Shown here in pieces: positions 44,175 through 52,975 of a stretch of DNA of 64,000 bases; positions within the stretch are counted from its first letter, which is position 1; each line of letters opens with the position of its first letter. The notes under the pieces were generated by a model. That model was not told the origin of the DNA. It made no database searches and worked only from the letters and a program-made list of their open reading frames with translations. The translations under genes and the position numbers were made by a program. Location: assembly GCA_964523725.1 (NCBI GenBank), contig CAZGAU010000002.1, positions 33,074-97,073 on the forward strand. Direction: 5' to 3'. Source of the stretch: JADJNW01 sp964523725. Lineage in GTDB: Bacteria > Bacteroidota > Bacteroidia > Chitinophagales > Saprospiraceae.

Positions 44175-45710
44175 TCATTTTATTTTTCCTTTGAAAATCA
44201 AACCAAAGAAAGTCCTTTCTATTTTAAAAAGCACGAATAAGTAAAAGATAAACAGCGCGGTATTTATTACTAAAATTAAGATATAATTCTCAAGCCACTG
44301 CATCCGCAACCACTCGCTCAATGCATACAAAGCCACCGCCAACGCAATATAAGTCAACATTCTTCCAACCGGATAATCGATTGGAAAATAGCGCTGCCCC
44401 AACACATAGCAGGCAGTCAGCATAAATCCGTAACATGCCAGAGCCGCCCAGGCCGGCGCGTAGTAGCCTACATCCGGATTGGGTATGAAAAAGTAATTGA
44501 TGAGCAGGGTGATCACCGAGCCGCCGATGGCGATAACTCCGCCGACCGTCGTTTTATCGGAGAGTTTAAACCAGATGGAAATACTGTAATACAAGCCCAG
44601 AAAAAGGTTGGCGATCAGCAGGATTGGCAGGATGCCCAAACCTTCCCGGAAATCTTCTCCCAAAAAATACTGGATAATGTCAAGATAAAGCATGATGCCG
44701 AGAAAAACCACACTGCCCACAATCGCAAATGCCTGCGCTACCTGCGCATAGACTTCCTTGGAATCCTCGCGCTCAGAATGTCGAAAAAAGAAAGGCTCCG
44801 CCGCATAATTGAAGGCCTGTGTGAATAAATTCATCAACACCGCCAGCTTGGAAGCTGCACTGAAAATCCCTGCTGCCGCATCGGAAGCAAGAAAACGCAG
44901 CATGGGTATGCCAATCAGCGAATTAACAATGCCTGCGATGGCAGAAATCACCAATGGCATCGAATAAATAATCATTTTGCGCAAGAGCGCCCTGTCAAAA
45001 TACAAAACCGACTCTGCTTCCTGTTCGTTGGTATCCAAAACCTTGGACTCGCGTTGTACTTTGATCTTGAAAAAAATGGGCAGCAGCATAAACAGGGTAA
45101 TCACGCTGGCCAGGAAATTGGCGACAAAAACGTAGAGGATTCGATTCTCCTCATTGTAAATAGCTTGAACCCAGGTAGCACCTTTTTCGATCAGCCGAGG
45201 GCAAAATTCCAGAAAGAAAAACAGCAACACGATGTTTACACCGATGGCAAAAGCTTTGATCATCGCGAAGCGAATCGGTCGGTTTTCCAGGCGCAGGCGC
45301 GCAAAAGGAATGGCTGCCAAGGCATCCGCCGCGACGATGGCCACGAACCAACGCACGTATTCCGGGTGGCTTGGATGTTTCAACAGATCGGCAATGGGTT
45401 GTGCAAAAACCAGCAGCACAGAAGTGAAAAGTATGGTGGTACCAAGCAATGAAACCGTGGCTGTTGTAAAACTCCGATTGATATCCCTGGCTTGCCGCCC
45501 AAATCGAAAAAACGCCGTTTCCATTCGGTAAGTGAACAAAACCAACAGCAATGCGATCCAGAAGTACAAATCATTGATCACGCCGTAGGCATTCGGTTCG
45601 AATACCCTCGTGAGGTAGGGCGTGAGAATCACCCAATTGACCAGGCGGCTCAGGATGCTGCTAATACCGTAAATAGCGGTTTCTCCGGCTAATTTTTTGA
45701 TAAGCGACAT
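44175..45710 (-). CDS. Polysaccharide flippase (Wzx/MATE-like, MOP superfamily)
   Basis: A 511-residue protein with about 14 hydrophobic helices. The N-terminus (LAGETAIYGISSILSRLVNW, LTRVFEPNAYGVI) is typical of polysaccharide_synt-type flippases, which move lipid-linked oligosaccharides across the inner membrane. No glycan-synthesis cluster surrounds it, so the substrate is unknown. It is convergent with the MerR gene with zero bases between the stop codons, and divergent from the M42 peptidase gene. Confidence 0.9.
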   Translation of the reverse strand: MSLIKKLAGETAIYGISSILSRLVNWVILTPYLTRVFEPNAYGVINDLYFWIALLLVLFTYRMETAFFRFGRQARDINRSFTTATVSLLGTTILFTSVLLVFAQPIADLLKHPSHPEYVRWFVAIVAADALAAIPFARLRLENRPIRFAMIKAFAIGVNIVLLFFFLEFCPRLIEKGATWVQAIYNEENRILYVFVANFLASVITLFMLLPIFFKIKVQRESKVLDTNEQEAESVLYFDRALLRKMIIYSMPLVISAIAGIVNSLIGIPMLRFLASDAAAGIFSAASKLAVLMNLFTQAFNYAAEPFFFRHSEREDSKEVYAQVAQAFAIVGSVVFLGIMLYLDIIQYFLGEDFREGLGILPILLIANLFLGLYYSISIWFKLSDKTTVGGVIAIGGSVITLLINYFFIPNPDVGYYAPAWAALACYGFMLTACYVLGQRYFPIDYPVGRMLTYIALAVALYALSEWLRMQWLENYILILVINTALFIFYLFVLFKIERTFFGLIFKGKIK

Positions 45711-45915
45711 AAAATGTATTCAAATGACCTGCAATTTTAAGGATAAATTAGCTAGTGGCGCAAAACCTCCTGATTTTTTGTGAAATAGTGCTATTTTCGC
45801 TGCATTCTATTAAAAGACGATAGACTTGAGATTGTAGACTTTAGACACACTTAATTAATTTTCTTGCCCATCTAACGTCTAGCATCTAAAGTCTAATCTA
45901 AAGAAACACTAATGT

Positions 45916-46965
45916 ATGATCAACGTCAATTTACTCAAAAAAATATGCGAAACCCCGGGCGCACCGGGCTTTGAACAAAAGGTACGAGCGCTAGTAATTA
46001 AGGAAGTAACGCCTTTGGTAGATGAAGTCCGGGTAGATGCCATGGGCAATGTGTTCGCTATCAAACGCGGCCAGGAACGCAAAAAAGTAATGGTGGCTGC
46101 TCATATGGACGAAATCGGCTTTATTGTGACTCACATCGATGACGATGGTTTCTTGCGCTTCCACCCGCTCGGCGGCTTTGACCCCAAAACGCTTACTTCA
46201 CAGCGTGTAATCGTGCATGGCCGAAAAGACCTGATCGGCGTGATGGGTTCCAAACCCATTCATGTAATGACGCCTGAGGAACGCAATAAGGTGGTACCCA
46301 TCTCAGATTATTACATCGATTTGGGCATGAAGAAAAAAGAAGTGGAAAAATTGGTGGTGATCGGCGATCCAATCACGCGCGAGCGCGAACTGATCGAAAT
46401 GGGTGATTGTGTCAACAGCAAATCCATCGACAACCGGGTATCGGTGTTTATTTTGATTGAAACCCTGCGCGAATTGCAAAAAGAAAATTTGCCCTACGAT
46501 GTGTACGGCGTGTTCACGGTGCAGGAGGAAGTTGGTCTGCGCGGCGCGATTTCGGCAGCGCATTTGATCGATCCTGAATTTGGCTTTGGACTGGATGTAA
46601 CGGTAGCTTATGATGTGCCAGGATCCAACAAACACGAAACGGTCACCCATCTCGGCAAAGGCGCGGCGATCAAAATCCTCGACGGCTCGGTCATTTCTGA
46701 TTACCGCATGGTCAGTTATCTGAAAAAAACCGCCACAGAAGAGGAGATTCCCTGGCAACCCGAGATTTTGCCCGCAGGCGGCACCGATACTGCTGGGATT
46801 CAGCGTTTTGGAAAACGGGGCTCCATTGCCGGCGCGATTTCTATTCCGCTGCGTCATTTGCACCAAACTATTGAAATGGCGCACAAAGAGGACATTCGCA
46901 ATTGCATTCGGCTGCTGAAAGCGGGCCTGCAAAACCTGGACAAATATGATTGGGGCTTTAAATAG
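45916..46965 (+). CDS. M42 family metallopeptidase (FrvX-like aminopeptidase)
   Basis: A 349-residue enzyme of the co-catalytic di-metal type. Ligand motifs are present: AAHMDEIGF (H, D), SKSIDNRV (bridging D), VQEEVGLRG (E-E), GLDVT (D) and RHLHQ (H). M42 enzymes form tetrahedral TET particles in the cytosol and trim peptides. The leader between 45810 and 45910 carries the degenerate GTCTA/TCTAA runs described in the findings. TATTTTCG at 45792-45799 is one base off the -7 consensus. Confidence 0.94.
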   Translation: MINVNLLKKICETPGAPGFEQKVRALVIKEVTPLVDEVRVDAMGNVFAIKRGQERKKVMVAAHMDEIGFIVTHIDDDGFLRFHPLGGFDPKTLTSQRVIVHGRKDLIGVMGSKPIHVMTPEERNKVVPISDYYIDLGMKKKEVEKLVVIGDPITRERELIEMGDCVNSKSIDNRVSVFILIETLRELQKENLPYDVYGVFTVQEEVGLRGAISAAHLIDPEFGFGLDVTVAYDVPGSNKHETVTHLGKGAAIKILDGSVISDYRMVSYLKKTATEEEIPWQPEILPAGGTDTAGIQRFGKRGSIAGAISIPLRHLHQTIEMAHKEDIRNCIRLLKAGLQNLDKYDWGFK

Positions 46966-47044
46966 TGAAGCCACTACAGCCTCTGAACATTACCGTCTGT
47001 CTTGCGTCTAATGTCTAAAGTCTATCATCTAAATTCTCAAAAAA

Positions 47045-47290
47045 ATGTGGAAAGAAGAAAATAATCATCTCAAGGAAACCTTTAAGTTTAAGGACTTTAC
47101 CCAGGCATTTGCGTTTATGACCGAAGTGGCGTTTCATGCTGAAAAAATGAATCATCACCCCAATTGGAGCAATGTGTATAACACGGTGGAAATCAGCCTG
47201 AATACACATGATGCCGGCGGAGTCGTCACCGAAAAAGATCATAAATTGGCCGCAGCAATTGATAAGGTTTTTGAAAAATATAGAAGTTAA
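47045..47290 (+). CDS. phhB: Pterin-4a-carbinolamine dehydratase
   Basis: An 81-residue protein with the family motif HAEKMNHHPNWSNVYNTVEI and a terminal GGVVTEKDHKLA. The enzyme regenerates tetrahydrobiopterin cofactor after aromatic amino acid hydroxylation. No phenylalanine hydroxylase lies nearby. It is slightly shorter at the N-terminus than E. coli-type homologues (about 95-115 aa). It follows the M42 gene by 79 bases, again with a TCTAA-like leader. Confidence 0.93.
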   Translation: MWKEENNHLKETFKFKDFTQAFAFMTEVAFHAEKMNHHPNWSNVYNTVEISLNTHDAGGVVTEKDHKLAAAIDKVFEKYRS

Positions 47291-47301
47291 TTTTAAATCA
47301 G

Positions 47302-47337
47302 AACGATGACATTACTCGGAGTGATGTCATCGTTTTT
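47302..47337 (+). terminator. Terminator immediately before murF-alr
   Basis: AACGATGACAT (47302-47312) pairs perfectly with ATGTCATCGTT (47324-47334), 11 bp, followed by T. The T-run ends only about 7 bases before the murF-alr ATG, so any murF-alr mRNA starting upstream would carry the whole hairpin next to the start codon. Confidence 0.8.
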
Positions 47338-47343
47338 ATTTCT

Positions 47344-49818
47344 ATGAAATACAACATCCCCGACATCGCCCGCATGGTGCAAGGCGAACTTTTGCAATGC
47401 TCAACCGAATATATCCATATTGACCACCTTTTGCTGGACAGCCGACAAGTTCTCTTTCCGGCTTTGGCGTTGTTTTTCGCAGTCAAAGGCACACGTCACA
47501 ATGCGCATGAATTCATATCCCAGCTCTACGCCGATGGCGTGCGCAGCTTCATCATTTCTGAAAAAATCCCGGTTGAAAAATATCCCGAAGCCAATTTTAT
47601 TCTGGTGGACAATACGCTGGATGCCTTGCAAAAACTGACTTCAATCCACCGTCAACGCTTTGATCTTCCAGTCATCGGCATTACCGGTAGCAATGGCAAA
47701 ACGATCATCAAAGAATGGCTATATCAATTGCTGCGCGAGGATTTTCACATCGTACGGAGTCCGCGAAGTTACAATTCTCAATTTGGTGTGCCGCTGTCGG
47801 TTTGGCAAATCCAACCCGAACACAACCTCGGAGTTTTTGAGGCAGGCATTTCCCAAATGGGCGAGATGGAGCGCCTGGCGCCGGTTGTAAAATGTAATAT
47901 TGGTCTTTTTACTAATATTGGTGAAGCCCATGCCGCCGGTTTTTCGAGCATAGAAGAAAAAGTGCACCAAAAAGCCAAGCTTTTTGAGTATGCTGACATT
48001 ATCTTTTATTGCAAGGATCATCCACTGATTACCAAAGAAATAGAGGCTTTGAGCAAAAAAACCTTTTCCTGGTCACAGTCGCAGGATGCTGATTTGAAAG
48101 TTAACCAAATAACCAGCAACCAATCACACACTTCTATTGAAGCTACTTTTCAAAATCAAAAACTCCAGATTTCCATCCCCTTTACCGACGCGGCTTCTGT
48201 CGAAAATGCGATCCATTGCTGGGCAATTTTGTTGCATTTAGAGATCAGTCCCAGCATCATTCAGGAGCGTATGGCACACCTCGAGCCGGTGGAAATGCGC
48301 CTGGAACTCAAGGAAGCCATCAATAATTGTATTTTGGTCAACGACAGTTATAATTCAGACCTAACCTCGCTGACACTAGCTTTGAACTTCCTGGAACAGC
48401 AGCGTAAGAAAGACCGAAGAACCCTGATTTTATCAGATATTCTGCAAAGTGGCGAAGATCACGAAACACTTTACACAAAGGTCGCTCAACTGGTCATGGA
48501 GAAAAAAATAAATCGACTGATCGCCATCGGAGATGCGGTTGCTACGCTTGGGCATCATCTTCCAGCCAGCATTGAAGCCCGATTTTATCCTTCTACAAAA
48601 GCATTTTTAGAGCAATTTGACACCATCAATTTCCAAAATGAAGCCATTTTATTGAAAGGCGCCCGGAAATTTGCTTTTGAGCGCATTGCCAACCGCTTGG
48701 CTTTAAAAGCGCACAAAACAGTGCTGGAAATCAATCTACAAAACCTAACGAGAAATCTTTATTTGTATAGCCGCTACCTGCGCCCGGGCGTACGTACGAT
48801 GGCAATGGTAAAAGCAGCGGCTTATGGAAGCGGAGGTGCGGAAGTAGCAAGGTTGCTCGAATTTCAAGGAATTGATTACCTGACTGTGGCCTATGCAGAT
48901 GAGGGTATTGACCTTCGCAAGGAAGGAATACATATGCCCATGATGGTGCTCAATCCGGAAGAAGCCAGCTTCGATGCCATGCACCGTTATCAGCTGGAAC
49001 CCGAGATTTATTCGCTGCAATTGCTGCAATCCTACGTCGCTTTTACCAAAAACCAGAATGGCCATCAACCGTCTTTCCCGATCCATCTCAAGCTGGATAC
49101 CGGCATGCATCGCCTGGGTTTTGTGGAAAGTGAGTTGCCTCTACTTGTAGAAATATTGCAACAACACCTGGAAATTAAAGTGAAATCGGTCTTCACTCAT
49201 CTGGCTGCCAGCGAAGCGCCCGAGCACGATGCGTTCACGCTGGAACAATTGCATTTGTTTGAAAAAATGTACACCCAAATTTCAAAAATAATTGGCTATC
49301 AACCAATAAAACATGCATTAAATACCGCAGGCGTACATCGTTTTCCCAACTGGCAAATGGATATGGTGCGACTCGGCATTGGCTTGTATGGCCTAGACAA
49401 TTTCGCAGAATTCAAAGAAAAACTTTTCACTGTGTTATCCCTGAAAGCCACCATTTCACAAATCCATATTATCCAGCCCGACGAAAGTGTAGGCTATGGC
49501 CGGCGCTGGCGGGCAGAGCGTGTATCGCGCATCGGCACAATTTCCATTGGTTATGCAGATGGCTTGCGGCGTACAGCCGGTAATGGCAAATTTTCAGTCT
49601 GGCTTCACGGACAGCGGACGCCAATTGTGGGTACGGTAGCCATGGATATGTGTATGATCGACATTACCGACATTCCGCAGGCACGCGAGGGTGATGAAGT
49701 GGAAATTTTTGGTGAAAATCTTTCCGTTCGGGAATTGGCAAAAGTATATGATACCATTCCGTTGGAAGTATTTACCACCATATCTGAACGGGTAAAGCGG
49801 GTATACATTCAGGAATGA
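47344..49818 (+). CDS. Bifunctional MurF ligase / alanine racemase
   Basis: An 824-residue fusion. The N-terminal half is UDP-MurNAc-tripeptide:D-Ala-D-Ala ligase with ATP loop GITGSNGKT (112-120) and NDSYNSDLTSL. The C-terminal half (from about residue 458) is a PLP-dependent alanine racemase: PLP lysine K490 in MVKAAAYGSG, catalytic Tyr Y718 in SVGYGRRWRAER, then GYADGLRR and GTVAMDMCMIDIT. Joining the supplier of D-Ala to the enzyme that uses D-Ala-D-Ala is known in Bacteroidota. The start gives the canonical MurF N-terminus. How it is transcribed past the hairpin just upstream is unclear. Confidence 0.95.
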   Translation: MKYNIPDIARMVQGELLQCSTEYIHIDHLLLDSRQVLFPALALFFAVKGTRHNAHEFISQLYADGVRSFIISEKIPVEKYPEANFILVDNTLDALQKLTSIHRQRFDLPVIGITGSNGKTIIKEWLYQLLREDFHIVRSPRSYNSQFGVPLSVWQIQPEHNLGVFEAGISQMGEMERLAPVVKCNIGLFTNIGEAHAAGFSSIEEKVHQKAKLFEYADIIFYCKDHPLITKEIEALSKKTFSWSQSQDADLKVNQITSNQSHTSIEATFQNQKLQISIPFTDAASVENAIHCWAILLHLEISPSIIQERMAHLEPVEMRLELKEAINNCILVNDSYNSDLTSLTLALNFLEQQRKKDRRTLILSDILQSGEDHETLYTKVAQLVMEKKINRLIAIGDAVATLGHHLPASIEARFYPSTKAFLEQFDTINFQNEAILLKGARKFAFERIANRLALKAHKTVLEINLQNLTRNLYLYSRYLRPGVRTMAMVKAAAYGSGGAEVARLLEFQGIDYLTVAYADEGIDLRKEGIHMPMMVLNPEEASFDAMHRYQLEPEIYSLQLLQSYVAFTKNQNGHQPSFPIHLKLDTGMHRLGFVESELPLLVEILQQHLEIKVKSVFTHLAASEAPEHDAFTLEQLHLFEKMYTQISKIIGYQPIKHALNTAGVHRFPNWQMDMVRLGIGLYGLDNFAEFKEKLFTVLSLKATISQIHIIQPDESVGYGRRWRAERVSRIGTISIGYADGLRRTAGNGKFSVWLHGQRTPIVGTVAMDMCMIDITDIPQAREGDEVEIFGENLSVRELAKVYDTIPLEVFTTISERVKRVYIQE

Positions 49819-49935
49819 ATGTAAATTGTCACTTGAAGAATAGACATCTCTAAAAATTAGAGAACAATCACCATACAAACCGTTAACAATCTGTCAATAA
49901 TATAGCCGGGCATTTCCACAAATCAACATTATCCG

Positions 49936-49943
49936 TAACTTTG
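49936..49943 (+). promoter_or_regulatory. -7 box TAACTTTG for the parvulin operon
   Basis: An exact TAnnTTTG match. TTTC at 49913-49916 lies 19 bases upstream, one base off the -33 TTTG. The leader would be about 85 nt and contains a small TTGCTT/AAGCAA hairpin (49973-49987). Confidence 0.55.
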
Positions 49944-50032
49944 CAGCGCTTTTTCGGAATGGTTGCTTGTTAAGCAATTAAAGCCAGGCCTTTACGTTTC
50001 CTCTATTTGAAAACTAAAAACCAAGAACAACC

Positions 50033-52012
50033 ATGATACAGCGCATTGTTAACCTGATCTTGATACTGGCCTTGATGCCGATTTTTCTATCCGCGCAGCA
50101 GCAAAATGACCCCGTTTTGTTTTCAGTAAATGGTACGCCGGTTCACGTTTCTGAGTTTAATTACATTTATACCAAAACCAACGGCGACAAAGCTGATTTT
50201 TCCAAGAAATCCCTTCAGGAATATCTCGACTTGTATGTAAAGTTCAAATTGAAAGTACAGAAAGCCAAAGACATGCAACTCGATACGGTTCCTTCTTTGA
50301 ATGCAGAATTGGCGGGTTATCGCAAACAACTTGCGGATTCCTATCTGATTGACCGCGAAGTGACCGACAAGCTTATTAAGGAATTATACGATCGCATACA
50401 ACAGGATGTAAATGTGAGTCATATCCTGGTGACAATCGGCGAGCCGGGTACTAACCCTATGCCTGAAGACTCGCTACCGGCCTATGAAAAAATTATGGAG
50501 ATCAAGAAGCGGTTGGATAAAGGTGAGAATTTTGAAAAACTGGCACAGGAAGTTTCTGATGATCGCACTGCCAAAGAAAATTCCGGCAACATCGGTTGGC
50601 TGGTAGCGCCGCTGCCCAATGGTTTTTATGAGTTGGAAACTGCCATTTACACGGCGCCTCTCAATAAAATAGTAGGTCCGGTACGTACGCGCCTGGGTTA
50701 TCACATGGTGAAAATAAGCGAGCGCCGTCCGGCACGCGGAGAAGTAGAGGTGGCACACATTCTGGCTAGAGCCAAAGACGGTAATTTTGATGCAGCCAAG
50801 GCAAAAATCGACAGTATTTACAGCGAATTGCAAAAGCCGGATCAAAGCTTTGAGCAAATGGTCGGCGTGGTTTCTGACGATGATATTACCAATACTCGTG
50901 GAGGTTATCTGGGTATTTTTGGTATTGGCCGTTATGAAAGAAGTTTTGAGGATGCAGCCTTTGCCATTGAAAAAGACGGGGCCATTTCCAAGCCGGTTCG
51001 CACTAGCATCGGTTGGCATATTATCAAAAGAATCAGTAAGCGCACGATACAACCTTTTGACATCGAAAAGAGTCGTTTAGAGGCCAAGATCAAACAAGAT
51101 ACTCGCTTTGAGCAGGCGCGCGTAGCTATGCTGGAGCGTATCCGCAAGGAAAACAATTTCAAGGAAAACTCAGCGGTAATGAATGAGTTTATCGCCGCGC
51201 AGGACAGCAACGTATTTTTCACTTTTAAGTGGAAGGATCAGAGTTCAATCGGAGACAAGACGCTGTTTACTCTGGGAACCACGACTCAGGCTACAGTGGC
51301 AGAATTTGCAGACTATGCAAGCCGCGCAACGGGTAAGCGCATTCGCATGAAGGACATTGGTATAAAGGCTGCTGTTGACAATTTGTATCAGGAATACGTA
51401 AATGATGTTTGTCTGCGCTTTGAAGAATCCCAGTTGGAAGTGAAATATCCTGAATTCAAAGCCCTGATGCGCGAGTATGAGGAAGGTATTTTACTGTTTG
51501 AAGCCACTAAATTATTAGTGTGGGACAAAGCTTCGCAGGATACCCTTGGTTTGGAGAAATTCTACGAAACCGTAAAAGATCGCTATAAATGGGAAGAACG
51601 AGCCATCATCCATACTTTCAAAATTGTACCGGAAAGCCGGGCGAAAGTAGTTGCTATCAAAGATTATGCTGAAAAACGTCCTTCCGAGCAAGTATTGCAA
51701 CAATTCAATACGGAAGATCAAGTAGTAGTGACTTATGCTGAAAAAACATTGGAAAGAAAACCTGGTACCACCAGTGTGTGGAATGTAGGCGAGACCGGGC
51801 GTTTGCAGATCAACCGCGACGGTTCTTCCAGCTTTGACAAAATCGTGGAAGTGATTCCTCCGGGTTTGAAAACACTCAAAGAAGCGCGTGGCTACGTAAT
51901 TGCTGATTATCAGGACTATCTGGAGCAAAAATGGGTTGAACAGCTACGTAAGGAATATAAAGTGGATATAAATCAAAAGGTACTGGAAAGCTTGGTTAAA
52001 TCAAAACCTTAA
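50033..52012 (+). CDS. Periplasmic parvulin-type peptidyl-prolyl isomerase (SurA/PrsA-like)
   Basis: A 659-residue exported protein (signal peptide ends FLSAQ). After an N-terminal helical chaperone region come two parvulin (PpiC) domains, about residues 120-235 (VSHILVTIG, GNIGWLVAPLP, VRTRLGYHMVKI) and 238-345 (VAHILARAKD, GGYLGIFGIGRYERSFEDA, TSIGWHIIKRI), then a long C-terminal extension of about 300 residues. It probably aids folding of outer-membrane or secreted proteins. It heads a run of three related genes separated by 20 and 82 bases. Confidence 0.9.
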   Translation: MIQRIVNLILILALMPIFLSAQQQNDPVLFSVNGTPVHVSEFNYIYTKTNGDKADFSKKSLQEYLDLYVKFKLKVQKAKDMQLDTVPSLNAELAGYRKQLADSYLIDREVTDKLIKELYDRIQQDVNVSHILVTIGEPGTNPMPEDSLPAYEKIMEIKKRLDKGENFEKLAQEVSDDRTAKENSGNIGWLVAPLPNGFYELETAIYTAPLNKIVGPVRTRLGYHMVKISERRPARGEVEVAHILARAKDGNFDAAKAKIDSIYSELQKPDQSFEQMVGVVSDDDITNTRGGYLGIFGIGRYERSFEDAAFAIEKDGAISKPVRTSIGWHIIKRISKRTIQPFDIEKSRLEAKIKQDTRFEQARVAMLERIRKENNFKENSAVMNEFIAAQDSNVFFTFKWKDQSSIGDKTLFTLGTTTQATVAEFADYASRATGKRIRMKDIGIKAAVDNLYQEYVNDVCLRFEESQLEVKYPEFKALMREYEEGILLFEATKLLVWDKASQDTLGLEKFYETVKDRYKWEERAIIHTFKIVPESRAKVVAIKDYAEKRPSEQVLQQFNTEDQVVVTYAEKTLERKPGTTSVWNVGETGRLQINRDGSSSFDKIVEVIPPGLKTLKEARGYVIADYQDYLEQKWVEQLRKEYKVDINQKVLESLVKSKP

Positions 52013-52032
52013 GAATAAGGAGGGAAGATCGG

Positions 52033-52893
52033 ATGAAGATGCGTTTGAATTTTGGATGGATTTTGTTGTTAACAGGATTATATTGGGGGGGCTGCCAGTT
52101 TGTACAAAAGCAGGAAGCTGAAGATCGTTTGCTGGCCAAGGTGCATAACAAAACGCTTTACCTTTCGGAAATGGATGGTATGTTTCCGGAAGGAACAACT
52201 GGCGAAGATAGTTCATTGATTATCAATGCCTACATAGAGCGTTGGATCAGGGAAGCGATCCTCCTTTACGAAGCGGAAAAAAATATTCCCAGCGACCTGA
52301 ATATCGACAAGTTGGTAAGGGATTACCGGGCCTCCCTGGTGCGGCACAATTATGAAAAAATAATTGTGGAACAGTTTCTGGATTCCTTAGTAACAGCGGA
52401 TGAATTGTTGGAGTTCTATAATGAACACCAGGAACAGTATCAGCTCGAAAGCCCGATCGTGCGTTGTTTCTTTGTGAAAGTGTCGCGCTCTGCGCCGGAG
52501 CTCGAAAAAGTCGAAGGACTTTGGAACAATGTCTCCAAACAGGAAAGCTACCTGCAACTGGTCGATTATTGTGCTCAGTATGCCAACGCACACCTGCTGG
52601 AAGACAGTACCTGGTACCGGATCGAGGATATTGCCGTTGAATTTCCTCAGGGTATGGTCTCCACAGAAAATATATCGCGCCGGGAGCTCAAGCATCGCGA
52701 TGCTGATTATCAGTATTTCCTCAAAATTTTTGAGGTGAAAAACAAAAATGAGATTGCCCCCATTTCTTATGTGGAGGAAGGGATCAAAAAAACGATCCTT
52801 CGCAACCGGAAAATCAAAATTCTGGAAGAGAAAAAAGAAGAAATGTATGAATTGGAGATGCGGCGCAACAACATCGAAATTTACACACAATAA
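52033..52893 (+). CDS. Lipoprotein with SurA-like helical region, no isomerase domain
   Basis: A 286-residue protein. The signal segment ends YWGGC, a plausible lipobox. The body (AKVHNKTLYLSEMDGMFP, YIERWIREAILLYEAEK, DELLEFYNEHQEQY) resembles the N-terminal chaperone part of SurA/PpiC proteins, but none of the parvulin active-site segments are present. It lies between two parvulin genes in the same run, so it probably works with them on envelope protein folding. Confidence 0.8.
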   Translation: MKMRLNFGWILLLTGLYWGGCQFVQKQEAEDRLLAKVHNKTLYLSEMDGMFPEGTTGEDSSLIINAYIERWIREAILLYEAEKNIPSDLNIDKLVRDYRASLVRHNYEKIIVEQFLDSLVTADELLEFYNEHQEQYQLESPIVRCFFVKVSRSAPELEKVEGLWNNVSKQESYLQLVDYCAQYANAHLLEDSTWYRIEDIAVEFPQGMVSTENISRRELKHRDADYQYFLKIFEVKNKNEIAPISYVEEGIKKTILRNRKIKILEEKKEEMYELEMRRNNIEIYTQ

Positions 52894-52975
52894 AGCATTA
52901 AATACTTGAGGAGCAACATATTTCATCCTCCAAAAACAAACCCTACAATCAAGGTATAATTTCAAAAGAGACATC

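Noticed and set aside
49911..49940. DnaA-box-like ATTTCCACA and TTATCCGTA upstream of the parvulin operon
   Set aside because: Only two weak matches in a normal promoter region; no cluster or AT-rich unwinding element comparable to 31.5-32.2 kb.
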